DNA of 64,000 bases, taken from contig NZ_MARB01000003.1 in NCBI RefSeq assembly GCF_001715975.1, positions 62,001-126,000 on the forward strand, written 5' to 3'. A program made the position numbers and the translations under genes. Below the pieces are notes generated by a model, which saw nothing but the letters and a program-made list of their open reading frames with translations, searched no databases and was not told the DNA's origin. This document shows positions 26,014-35,073 of this stretch, one piece after another (within the stretch, counting starts at the first letter, position 1; each line of letters starts with the position of its first letter). Source of the stretch: Candidatus Thiodiazotropha endolucinida (lineage in GTDB: Bacteria; Pseudomonadota; Gammaproteobacteria; Chromatiales; Chromatiaceae).

Positions 26014-26769
26014 TTACCCGGGATCGCCCTCAAGCAACTCCGTTGCCAGCGTCTGAAACTCCTTCGCCGATTGACTGCCTGGCTTGTATTCGAAAATTGT
26101 GCGCCCGATGCCCGGGCACTCTGCAATCACTGCCGCCTCCCGTATCGGGGTATTGACCAGCTGATCAGGAAAGTGCTTCCTCAACTTCTCAGAAACCTCC
26201 ATGGAGAGCCGTCTACGGGGAAAGTAGCGATTTAATGCAATCCACTTGCGCAAGGGTTTGTCCAGGTAGGGTTCGAACTTCTTTATGGTGATCAGCATCT
26301 TGGCCAATCCGTTCAATGACATGTGATCACCGCTTACGGGAATCAGCGCTTCATCGGCGGCAAAGATGGCATTCGCCACCAACAACCCCGACGAAGGTGG
26401 ACAATCGAAGAGGACAAATGCCTGATCATCCAATACACCGTCCAGTGCCTGCTTCAGTAGCCGGGCCCTTGATGCGCCTCCGTCATGCAGATACTCGATC
26501 TCTTGTAAACGATTACCGGCGGGAATCAATGTCAGCATATCCCTGATCCCCTGTTTCACCGAGGCCGGATCCTGAGACTTCAACATCACTTGATCGATCC
26601 CCTTCGAAGGCGCGCGAAAGATACCGTAGCTGGACGCCAGCTGACCCTGCGGATCCAGATCGATCACAGTGACCCTGTGACCGACAAGCGCCAGCGCATG
26701 CCCCAAATTGGTGGTGATCGTGGTCTTTCCCACACCACCTTTTTGATTGATTAACGCAATTCGTCGCAT
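26014..26769 (-). CDS. ParA/Soj-family ATPase
   Basis: A 251-residue protein from ATG 26769 (the frame is open 14 codons further, but family members begin MRRIALINQKGGVGKTT). It has the deviant Walker A KGGVGKTT with the signature first Lys, VIDLDPQGQLASSYG, and FVLFDCPPSSGLLVANAI. ParA-like ATPases position plasmids, chromosomes or protein arrays. There is no ParB gene beside it; the partner is a STAS protein, as in loci that place chemotaxis or signalling clusters. That role is inference. Confidence 0.9.
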   Translation of the reverse strand: MRRIALINQKGGVGKTTITTNLGHALALVGHRVTVIDLDPQGQLASSYGIFRAPSKGIDQVMLKSQDPASVKQGIRDMLTLIPAGNRLQEIEYLHDGGASRARLLKQALDGVLDDQAFVLFDCPPSSGLLVANAIFAADEALIPVSGDHMSLNGLAKMLITIKKFEPYLDKPLRKWIALNRYFPRRRLSMEVSEKLRKHFPDQLVNTPIREAAVIAECPGIGRTIFEYKPGSQSAKEFQTLATELLEGDPG

Positions 26770-26834
26770 GCCTGTCCTGTCCGCCGCTGAGGGGAATTCT
26801 GCCGCCATCACCGTGTAAGAGACCTAACCGCCTT

Positions 26835-27077
26835 ATGTCGACACCCCGGATTGATCCACGAATCGGCCTGCCAGGCGCCAAAATTTCAGAGGTTCTTGAT
26901 CTTAAAAGAAAAATACCAATATCATCCAAGCTATCGACCCGGGAACCCAATTCTTTAGAATCCGATCCAACGCAGCGATTTCAGGAACTGCATAGCGATT
27001 TACACAATCCATATCCCTGTGAAGCAGTAACTGCCCCATATTTTTCACCTAAAACAGTCAATCCTCAGGTAAACTAG
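26835..27077 (+). CDS. Possible small protein (80 codons)
   Basis: An open frame divergent from parA that ends at the TAG where the MITE begins. The product is polar, basic then acidic, without a signal or membrane segment, and I recognise no family. There is no Shine-Dalgarno sequence. Restoring the site without the MITE would leave the same stop, so the insertion did not truncate it. It may be a chance frame. Confidence 0.25.
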   Translation: MSTPRIDPRIGLPGAKISEVLDLKRKIPISSKLSTREPNSLESDPTQRFQELHSDLHNPYPCEAVTAPYFSPKTVNPQVN

Positions 27078-27308
27078 GGCCTGTTAACACTAATCCAATG
27101 CGCCCTGTTGTGTCTGAAAAAGCGCCAATCAAGGCGCACCCCAAGGGCACTTCCTTCGGGGCGCAACCCGAAGGGCTGGGGCTGTTTTCGCCCCCAGCGG
27201 CGTTATCATTCGCTCATGTAGAATAACTACACTACGCTCATTCTGCCTTGCTGGGCACAAAAACAGCCCCAGCAGGGCGTATTGGATTAGTGTTAACAGA
27301 CCCTAGTA
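27074..27308. mobile_element. MITE copy 1 (about 231 bp, internally deleted)
   Basis: Ends GGGCCTGTTAACACTAATCC and the inverted GGATTAGTGTTAACAGACCC lie inside CTA and TAG flanks, so the target was CTAG with either TA or CTAG duplicated. The interior is GC-rich with several hairpins and carries no transposase. Against copy 2 at 41.0 kb it lacks about 65 bases between two GGGGCGC/AGGCGC-type direct repeats. It lies in the promoter region of the L,D-transpeptidase gene, 22 bases before its ATG. Confidence 0.88.
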
Positions 27309-27329
27309 GCTGTTAGCGCGAATGTAGTT

Positions 27330-28262
27330 ATGCCTTTGAAATTGTTATTAACATTTTTATTGAGTATGTACGCCCTGGGAACTGCCCGGGCCGTCACTTT
27401 TGATCTGCCTTCCGAGGGAGATGATGTGGTGGGACAGATCTTTATGCTGACCACGCGCTATGAAGAGACATTCTCCGATATCGCACGCACCTATGACATC
27501 GGCTATCGGCAGATGGTCGCGGCCAATCCCGATGTGGACCCTTGGTTGCCTGGAGAAGGCTCGGAAATCGTCATACCCCAGCAGTATCTCCTGCCCCCGG
27601 GACCTCGTAAGGGACTGGTCATCAACCTGGCAGAACTACGCCTCTACTACTTTCCGCAAGACCGCCCCGTGGTAATCACCTACCCGATCGGCATAGGTCG
27701 AGAGGGTTGGAGCACCCCTACCGGCGAGACCACCATCATCGGCAAGAAGAAGAACCCGAGTTGGACTGTGCCGGAATCGATCCTTCAAGAGCATGAAGAG
27801 GGAGGTGATCCACTACCGCCCGTCGTACCGCCCGGACCCGATAACCCATTGGGAAATCGCGCCATCTACCTGGGCATGAACGGCTATCTGTTACATGGCA
27901 CAAACAAACCTTATGGTGTAGGGATGCGGGTCAGTCACGGTTGTATCCGCCTCTACCCTGAAAATGTCGAACACTTTTTTGAGGAAGTGGATGTTGGCGC
28001 CCCGGTCAGAATTATCGACAAACCCTTTAAAGCCGGCTGGCGGAAGGGTGAACTCTATGTCCAAGTACATCCACCATTGTCCGAGTATGTCGAACAGCGG
28101 GGCAACAACTACACCGAGTTGGTGAATGCGGTGATCGGGAAGTTGGGCGAGGATAAGCGTCGGCCGGACTGGGATCAGCTGCACAGTTTCATTGAACAGA
28201 AGACCGGTATACCCATGCCACTTTACCTGTGGCGGGAGAATGCCGTCGCGGACGGCAATTAA
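27330..28262 (+). CDS. L,D-transpeptidase (YkuD family) with LysM-like N-terminus
   Basis: A 310-residue exported protein. The signal peptide ends near GTARAVTF. A LysM-like segment (about 40-95: RYEETFSDIARTYDIGYRQMVAANPDVDP) would bind peptidoglycan. The YkuD domain carries the catalytic HGTNKPYGVG and SHGCIRLYPENVEHFF motif (Cys about residue 208). It forms 3-3 crosslinks or anchors Lpp to the wall. An Lpp-like lipoprotein gene is next on the opposite strand, an attractive substrate. The MITE end lies 22 bases before the start, so the native promoter has been displaced. Confidence 0.92.
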   Translation: MPLKLLLTFLLSMYALGTARAVTFDLPSEGDDVVGQIFMLTTRYEETFSDIARTYDIGYRQMVAANPDVDPWLPGEGSEIVIPQQYLLPPGPRKGLVINLAELRLYYFPQDRPVVITYPIGIGREGWSTPTGETTIIGKKKNPSWTVPESILQEHEEGGDPLPPVVPPGPDNPLGNRAIYLGMNGYLLHGTNKPYGVGMRVSHGCIRLYPENVEHFFEEVDVGAPVRIIDKPFKAGWRKGELYVQVHPPLSEYVEQRGNNYTELVNAVIGKLGEDKRRPDWDQLHSFIEQKTGIPMPLYLWRENAVADGN

Positions 28263-28266
28263 AAAA

Positions 28267-28293
28267 CCCCGGCAGGCGTTCTACTTGCCGGGG
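28267..28293. terminator. Bidirectional terminator between L,D-transpeptidase and lipoprotein genes
   Basis: Eight-base arms CCCCGGCA and TGCCGGGG around an 11-base loop, with A6 before and TCTT after. It serves the plus-strand transpeptidase gene and, with T6 on the minus strand, the convergent lipoprotein gene. Confidence 0.85.
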
Positions 28294-28340
28294 TCTTAAA
28301 ACCCACCCATCGTGGGTTCTATCGTCGATCGGCGCCGGTC

Positions 28341-28613
28341 TTATTTGGCCATTGCTTTCTCAGACATACGGCCACAACGCTCGCTACAAGCTTCAGCGGC
28401 GTCTTTGGCGGTGTTGGCCGCCTTCAGAGCAGCATCAGCAGTACCTTGAGCGGTGGCTGCATCCAGTTGCGCCTCTTTGGCTGCTTTCATGGCAGCATCA
28501 GCAGCAGCCTGTGCGTTGGCGACTTCCTCTTTCAGACCGTTGTTTGTAGCACAACCTGCAAACAAGCCAACAGTAAGAATCATTGCGGCGGTTTTCATCA
28601 TGGTGGTTTTCAT
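28341..28613 (-). CDS. Lpp-like alanine-zipper lipoprotein
   Basis: A 90-residue protein. The signal ends in the lipobox LFAGC (Cys about 21) and the mature part is an Ala-rich heptad coil (NAQAAADAAMKAAKEAQLDAA, then ALKAANTAKDAAEAC) typical of Lpp/OprI. These trimeric lipoproteins tether the outer membrane to peptidoglycan. It ends EKAMAK: a C-terminal Lys as in E. coli Lpp, which an L,D-transpeptidase links to the wall. Unusually, it has two Cys near the C-terminus (AACSERCG region). The neighbouring YkuD enzyme makes a functional pair plausible. Confidence 0.88.
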   Translation of the reverse strand: MKTTMMKTAAMILTVGLFAGCATNNGLKEEVANAQAAADAAMKAAKEAQLDAATAQGTADAALKAANTAKDAAEACSERCGRMSEKAMAK

Positions 28614-28990
28614 AATTACTCTCGATCTCTCTACGGATTACTTATTACATTGTGTGCAAAAGCTACACACCCCTTCTACCTGGTCGCGCTGATGTAGAGC
28701 TTCCCAAATAGGCCCTGGAATAAACTGCATGCACGGCCAATTTGGGATACTCCTCCCCAAGGACCCTCAACAAACAGTCCTCTACGTGTCAAACCGAAGG
28801 TAAAGATTTCTACCAATACCGGCATGACAGTGGTCGCTGCTGGCTCCCTATCTTGCTGCATCCACAAGAACCAGGTGAAGGAGTAGCAGCATCTGGCACG
28901 AAAGCTTGAGCTAAAACTCAAACAAATTCAATGGCAAGTTTCCAAATTTAAGAACTTTTTTCAAATTTTTCCCACAACTTCGTGGCCTGT
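28614..28990. other. Intergenic region upstream of the Lpp-like gene
   Basis: About 375 bases between the lipoprotein start and the end of ggt. It should hold the lipoprotein promoter (minus strand). An 81-codon minus-strand frame (28676-28921) is open here but has no protein-like character. I see nothing else. Confidence 0.5.
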
Positions 28991-30694
28991 TTACTCTCTA
29001 TTTTGAGAACTCGTCTTCACTACCTGGGCCAATCCCAGACCTCGGGGATCGGATGCCGCTTCAACCTTACCCTCTCTCTTGTCCCACAATATCCCGTGCA
29101 TGTTCCCGTATTGGCGATCGAGAGGCTTTAGATTGTGACCCATTGCCGTGAGTTGCTGCTTGAGAGAATCGCTGAATGCATCCGGTTCGAATTGAATCAT
29201 GTCGGGCAGGTATTGGTGATGAAAACGCGGCCTTTCCACCCAGCTGTCCGGCCCCTTTCCGTCAGCCATCTCCAGAATACCCAGCAACACCATGGTAATG
29301 ATCCTGCTGCCGCCAGGGGTGCCCAGAATAGCTACCCGCCGATCATCCTCGACGAAGGTCGGCGTCATACTCGACAACATACGTTTCCCACCTGCAATGG
29401 CATTCGCCTCACCGCCGACCAAACCATACACATTGGGCACGCCGGGACTGGCGGAGAAGTCATCCATTTCATCATTCAACAGCACCCCGGTACCCGGCAC
29501 CACGAAACCGGAGCCGAAGGGATAGTTGATGCTGAGGGTGGCCGCCACCCGATTTCCCTCCTTATCGAGTATGGAGAAGTGGGTGGTGTCCTGCCCCTCC
29601 GGCGCAGGCGGAATGTTACCCACACTCGGACTGGCGCGGTGAAGCTGAATATCGTGTGCCATACCGGCTGCATACCAGGGATGCGTCAGGGCATCCACGG
29701 GGATGTCGACATAGTCGGGATCACCCAGGTAATCGGCGCGATCCCGATAGGCGCGTCGCATCGCCTCCACCAGCAGGTGGGTGCGCAACGGTTCATCCTG
29801 GGACTGCAGATCAAAACCCTGCAGGATATTCAACATGGTCACCAGGGCTATACCCCCCGATGAGGGAGGCGCCGCGCTGGTGATCTTCAATCCCCGGTAG
29901 CGACCGACAATCGGTTGCCGTTCGACTACCCGGTAGCTGGCCAGATCATCGAGGCTCCAGATACCGCCTGCCGCCCTCACGCCATCTACCAGGCGTTGGG
30001 CAGTCTCGCCCTTGTAGAAACCATCCGCCCCATGCAGGGCAATCCTTTCCAGGGTCTCCGCCAAATCCGGCTGCTTGATCAGGGTACCTTCCACAGGCAC
30101 CTCACCCTGCTGCAGAAATTGCTCGGCCGAAGCGGGATGGGCACGCAAGACAGCCAGACGCCAGCCTGCCATTCTGCGGTAGTGGCTGTCGACCTTGAAT
30201 CCCTCCCTGGCCAATCTGATCGCCGGCCCCAGTGAGTCGGCAAGCGACAGGCGTCCGTAGTACCGAGCCAAATGGGCCAGGGCAGCAGGTTCACCGGGTA
30301 TTCCGGCCGCCAGTGCTCCATCGATCGAAAGATTCGGGATAACCTTTCCCGCTTGATCCAGATAGAGATCGCGATCAGCTGCCAGGGGGGCCCGTTCGCG
30401 ACCGTCCAGCATGGTCTCGAAACCGTCACTGGCTCGATGCAATAACCAGAAGCCGCCACCACCGATACCCGAACTGTAGGGTTCGACCACCGCCAATACC
30501 GCACTCACGCCCACCGCCGCGTCAAAGGCATTCCCCCCGGCCCGCAACAGATGATGGCCCGCTGCAGTGGCCAGCGGGTGGGCCGTGGCGATGGCGGCAG
30601 ATCCGGGTCTTTCAGCCGCCGCCAGCTGAAAACAGATGAAGAAGAGAAGAATAAGGCCCCACGTGGGAGCCTTTTTGAGAACGTTTGACCGCAT
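28991..30694 (-). CDS. ggt: Gamma-glutamyltransferase
   Basis: A 567-residue secreted proenzyme. After a signal peptide (ending CFQLAAAERPG) comes the large subunit with HPLATAAGHHLLRAGGNAFDAAVGVSAVLAVVEPYSSGIGGGGF. The autocleavage point is the Thr in EGQDTTHFSILDKEGN (about residue 370), which becomes the catalytic N-terminal Thr of the small subunit. GGT splits glutathione and other gamma-glutamyl compounds in the periplasm. The length and motifs are complete. It lies 12 bases downstream of the ferredoxin gene on the same strand. Confidence 0.95.
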   Translation of the reverse strand: MRSNVLKKAPTWGLILLFFICFQLAAAERPGSAAIATAHPLATAAGHHLLRAGGNAFDAAVGVSAVLAVVEPYSSGIGGGGFWLLHRASDGFETMLDGRERAPLAADRDLYLDQAGKVIPNLSIDGALAAGIPGEPAALAHLARYYGRLSLADSLGPAIRLAREGFKVDSHYRRMAGWRLAVLRAHPASAEQFLQQGEVPVEGTLIKQPDLAETLERIALHGADGFYKGETAQRLVDGVRAAGGIWSLDDLASYRVVERQPIVGRYRGLKITSAAPPSSGGIALVTMLNILQGFDLQSQDEPLRTHLLVEAMRRAYRDRADYLGDPDYVDIPVDALTHPWYAAGMAHDIQLHRASPSVGNIPPAPEGQDTTHFSILDKEGNRVAATLSINYPFGSGFVVPGTGVLLNDEMDDFSASPGVPNVYGLVGGEANAIAGGKRMLSSMTPTFVEDDRRVAILGTPGGSRIITMVLLGILEMADGKGPDSWVERPRFHHQYLPDMIQFEPDAFSDSLKQQLTAMGHNLKPLDRQYGNMHGILWDKREGKVEAASDPRGLGLAQVVKTSSQNRE

Positions 30695-30705
30695 TGACCT
30701 TGCGA

Positions 30706-30972
<267 letters not shown>

Positions 30973-31066
30973 CTAACAAAATCACATGATCAGAATTCTA
31001 TTCACTAGCCGTGAGGTGGCATCGATAGTTGGTCTATTCAACCCTGTATCACCCGGGGAATTTGTT

Positions 31067-31573
<507 letters not shown>

Positions 31574-31605
31574 TTACCAGAAACCGAACCTATGAATGAT
31601 AATTA

Positions 31606-32178
31606 TCAGCCGGGGAGCGGGGCATAAGCCAGGCCATAGTGCACCTGACCGGCTGATTTCTGTTTCCTCAACTCCCAACCTTCGGGCAGAGTCGGCATGT
31701 CGCGGGAAGCGGTATCTTCCAAGTAGATATGGGCTCCATCCGCCAGCCATCCCATACTCAGCCGCTGGCACAAGGGTTCCAGCAAGTTACCGACGAAAGG
31801 CGGATCCAGGAAAACGATATCGAAGGGTGTCGCATCCTGCTCCAACCATTGCAATGCATCCGCCCTGACAACCGAGACCTGATCGAAACCCAGCAGACGC
31901 TTGTTCTCAGCCAACTGTCTGACCACCGCCATGGCGGTATCGAGCATCACCACCTCGGATGCGCCACGGGAGGCGGCCTCCAGACCCAACGCACCGCTGC
32001 CGGCGAACAGATCGAGGCAACGGGCGCCCTCAATATAGGGCTGCAACCAGTTGAACAGGGTCTCGCGTATGCGATCTCCTGTCGGTCGCAAGCCCGGCAG
32101 GTCGGCAAATTGCAGCCGCCGACCACGATGCATGCCACCGATGATTCTTACCTGAAAAGCCGATTGAGGTGACTTCAC
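31606..32178 (-). CDS. rsmD: 16S rRNA (guanine966-N2)-methyltransferase (RsmD)
   Basis: A 190-residue SAM-dependent methyltransferase: GGMHRGRRLQFADLPGLRPTGDRIRETLFNWL at the N-terminus, the SAM loop LDLFAGSGALGLEAASRGA (about 55-73) and the catalytic DIVFLDPPFVGNLL (about 119-132; DPPF). It methylates G966 of 16S rRNA. It is followed by coaD 60 bases on and preceded by the two M16 peptidase genes, all on the minus strand. Confidence 0.95.
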   Translation of the reverse strand: MKSPQSAFQVRIIGGMHRGRRLQFADLPGLRPTGDRIRETLFNWLQPYIEGARCLDLFAGSGALGLEAASRGASEVVMLDTAMAVVRQLAENKRLLGFDQVSVVRADALQWLEQDATPFDIVFLDPPFVGNLLEPLCQRLSMGWLADGAHIYLEDTASRDMPTLPEGWELRKQKSAGQVHYGLAYAPLPG

Positions 32179-32202
32179 TATATATACCTTGTACTTATCG
32201 TG

Positions 32203-33567
32203 TCACTTGCTGCTATCAGCGTCTGATTGTTTGGAGACTTGAGCCAGAGGTGTGATACGTCCTACCTGCACCCTGACCAGCCGGTCGGGATCTATCCGAC
32301 GCTGGAATGCATCCTGAACCTGTTCACGGGTCACGGCAGTCACCTTATCGGTGAAGCTGTCCAGATAGTCGAGAGGCAGATCGTAAAAGCCGATGACCGC
32401 CAGATACTCCACGATTTTACCGTTGGAAGCGATGCGCAGCGGAAATCCACCGGTGATATTCTGCTTCGCCGCTTCCAGTTCCTTTTCTGTCGGCCCCTCT
32501 CTGATAAAGCGCTTTAGTGTTTCCCTGACGACCTGCAGTGCCTCGCCGGCCTGATCGTTCTTGGTCTGCAGTCCCATCTGGAACAGCCCGATCTGGCGCA
32601 TCGGCAGGAAAAAACTGTAGACACTGTAGCTCAAGCCGCGCTTCTGCCGAACCTCATGGCTCAGGAGAGAAACCAGGCCGCTGCCACCCAGGATGTGATT
32701 GCCCACATAGAGGGTGAAATAGTCCGGGTCGCCACGGCGCATGCCCGGCTGTCCGATGTAGAGATGGGACTGGGTTGAGGGGAAGGGTATCTGCTCATCG
32801 ACAGCCGCCTGCAGTGGTCTAACGGGGGGCAGTTTCGGCACCGCTTGCCCCGGCTCGAGTCCGCTTGTCACCCGATCTGCAATCGACTCGGCCTGTTGCC
32901 TGCTGACCGCTCCGACAATCGCCACCTGGGCATTCTTTGCCACATAGAGCCGCTTGTGAGTAGCCACAATATCCTTGCGGGTTATGGCCTTTACCGACTC
33001 GATACTCCCCCCCGGATCACCGGCATAGGGATGATCCCCGAAGACCAGCTGATAGAGGCGTTTTTTACCCAGACTGCCTGGGGACTGCTCATCCTGGACC
33101 AGGCCCGCCAGGATGGACTGGCGTTGCCGCTCGATATCTTCATCGGCAAAACGGGGTTCGGCGACCACCGCAGCCAATGTCTCAAGGGTTGTGGAGAGGG
33201 CCTTGGATTCAGTCAACGAGCGCACCGAAACCCATGCCATATCCCTTAACGACCCGGTTTCGAGCTGCGCCCCCACGCCCTCGATACGTTCGGCGATCTG
33301 GTAGGCGTTCCAATCGCCGGCGCCTTCGCTCAACAGGCTGTTGGTGAATGAGGTGACGCCCTGTTTGCCGCCATCTCTCGCGCTGCCCGCATCGAAGACG
33401 ATGCGCACATCCACCATCTCTATCTCGGGCGCTTCGACATATAGCACCTTTGCCCCGTTTGCCGTCTGCCAGGTCTCGATTTGCGGCGCGGCTGTTGCCC
33501 AGCCAGCCAGCAGCAGACCACTGCAGAAAACCATGTACCTGATCCAAGCATTAGTGAGCATGTGCAA
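32203..33567 (-). CDS. M16-family peptidase, non-catalytic subunit
   Basis: A 454-residue exported protein with the M16 fold but no HxxEH: the equivalent place reads GVTSFTNSLLSEGAG. It keeps the substrate-side features of the partner chain, including the R/Y-containing C-terminal region (QKRGLSYSVYSFF). In M16B systems an active and an inactive chain form a heterodimeric chamber that degrades short peptides. Its gene overlaps the active subunit's stop by 17 bases, so the two are made together. The signal peptide ends near GWATAAPQ. Confidence 0.92.
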   Translation of the reverse strand: MHMLTNAWIRYMVFCSGLLLAGWATAAPQIETWQTANGAKVLYVEAPEIEMVDVRIVFDAGSARDGGKQGVTSFTNSLLSEGAGDWNAYQIAERIEGVGAQLETGSLRDMAWVSVRSLTESKALSTTLETLAAVVAEPRFADEDIERQRQSILAGLVQDEQSPGSLGKKRLYQLVFGDHPYAGDPGGSIESVKAITRKDIVATHKRLYVAKNAQVAIVGAVSRQQAESIADRVTSGLEPGQAVPKLPPVRPLQAAVDEQIPFPSTQSHLYIGQPGMRRGDPDYFTLYVGNHILGGSGLVSLLSHEVRQKRGLSYSVYSFFLPMRQIGLFQMGLQTKNDQAGEALQVVRETLKRFIREGPTEKELEAAKQNITGGFPLRIASNGKIVEYLAVIGFYDLPLDYLDSFTDKVTAVTREQVQDAFQRRIDPDRLVRVQVGRITPLAQVSKQSDADSSK

Positions 33568-34915
33568 TCCCCTTACCTACGGGTTTGACCAGCGAATCGC
33601 CCAGTGGCAGTGGCTCCAATACCGCAACGCTGAGGTTGTCCTCAACCAGATACTTCTGCGCGACCTGCCTGATCTGCTCCGCGGTTACGGCCTTTAAGTG
33701 ATCCACATAATCATCCGCCAGACGCCAATCGAGTCCCACTGTCTCCAACTGTCCCAACAGCATTGCTTGATAGAAAACCGAATCCTTCTCATACACCTTG
33801 GCGGCGATAATCTGATTGCGTACCCGTTCCATTTCATCCTCGCTGACCAGCTCCGTTTTGAACCGTTCAACCTCCTTCAGCAGGGCCTTTTCAACCACAT
33901 CGACGGTTGTATCCGGAGCCGGCACCGCATCCATCACCAGCATCCCCGGGAGTCGGGAAAAGGCGCTGTAACTGGCATCTGCCGCAACCGCCAGCTTGCT
34001 GCCGCGGATCAGGTTGTTGCTGAGACGGGCACTGCTGCCGCCGTCCAGTACATAGGCAAGCATCTCCAGGGCATAGGGTTCCCAGGCCTCATCGGCCTTG
34101 CCCACCACAGGTGTTTTATAACCCAGCACCATATAGGGCTGCTTTGCAGGCACCTTGACCGTAAATCGTTTAGTGCCGCGCTGGGCCGGCTCCATACGCG
34201 GTTTGGGTCGCGCCACCTGTTCCGGCTTGAGGGGACCGAAATGGCGTTGCGCCAGCGCGATTACCTTATCGGGTTCCACATCACCCACCACTACCAGGGT
34301 GGCGTTGTTCGGCGCATACCACTTGCGGTACCAGACCTGCAGATCCTCCACCTGCATGGAATCCAGATCCGCCATCCAGCCGATCACGGGATTGCGATTG
34401 GGGGAACTCTCATAGGCACCGGCCAGAAAGCGTTCATAGGTCAGTGACTGGGGCTTGTCTTCGGTGCGCATCCGTCGCTCCTCTTTAACCACCTCGACCT
34501 CCTTTGCAAACTCTTCGGGAAGCAACAGCAGATTGCGCATACGGTCCGCCTCGAGTTCGAACGAGACCTCCAGCCGGTCGCTCGCCATGGTCTGAAAATA
34601 GGCCGTATAGTCTCTCCCTGTGAAGGCGTTTTCATCCCCGCCGTTGGCTGCGATGATGCGGGAAAATTCACCGGGCGGATGGTTTTTGGTGCCCTTGAAC
34701 ATCATATGCTCAAGAACATGGGAAACACCGGTGATACCACCGAATTCGTAACTCGATCCCACCTTGTACCAGACCTGGGAGACCGCGATCGGGGCACGAC
34801 GATCCTGCTTTACAATCACCTTCATGCCATTATCGAGTTGTTGTTCCACAACACCCGCCTGAGCATAACTCACGCAGAGCGCCGACAATACCAGGCCTGT
34901 GATTAATCTTCGCAT
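33551..34915 (-). CDS. M16-family zinc metallopeptidase, catalytic subunit
   Basis: A protein of about 454 residues from ATG 34915 (AGAGG nine bases upstream); the open frame runs to 35050, but the family start and signal peptide begin here (MRRLITGLVLSALC, cleaved near YAQAG). The zinc site is the inverted motif HVLEHMMFKG plus a Glu in the EVEVVKEERRMR region about 75 residues on. It acts in the periplasm with the inactive partner encoded next. It is divergent from ftsY. Confidence 0.93.
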   Translation of the reverse strand: MRRLITGLVLSALCVSYAQAGVVEQQLDNGMKVIVKQDRRAPIAVSQVWYKVGSSYEFGGITGVSHVLEHMMFKGTKNHPPGEFSRIIAANGGDENAFTGRDYTAYFQTMASDRLEVSFELEADRMRNLLLLPEEFAKEVEVVKEERRMRTEDKPQSLTYERFLAGAYESSPNRNPVIGWMADLDSMQVEDLQVWYRKWYAPNNATLVVVGDVEPDKVIALAQRHFGPLKPEQVARPKPRMEPAQRGTKRFTVKVPAKQPYMVLGYKTPVVGKADEAWEPYALEMLAYVLDGGSSARLSNNLIRGSKLAVAADASYSAFSRLPGMLVMDAVPAPDTTVDVVEKALLKEVERFKTELVSEDEMERVRNQIIAAKVYEKDSVFYQAMLLGQLETVGLDWRLADDYVDHLKAVTAEQIRQVAQKYLVEDNLSVAVLEPLPLGDSLVKPVGKGIAHAH

Positions 34916-35073
34916 TAAATACATCCTCTCTTTATATATGGACCCATGGCACTGTAGAATAGCGTCCTCGATGATCACGGGCATTCTTTCAGAGGCCATC
35001 GGGATTGTCCAAACAACAACTATGAACCTGTGATCCTCACAGAGTTCCAACGCCGGAGTTGGTAAATCGCCGT

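Noticed and set aside
28676-28921. 81-codon minus-strand frame upstream of the lipoprotein gene
   Set aside because: No ribosome site, odd composition, no recognisable family; it overlaps the expected promoter region.
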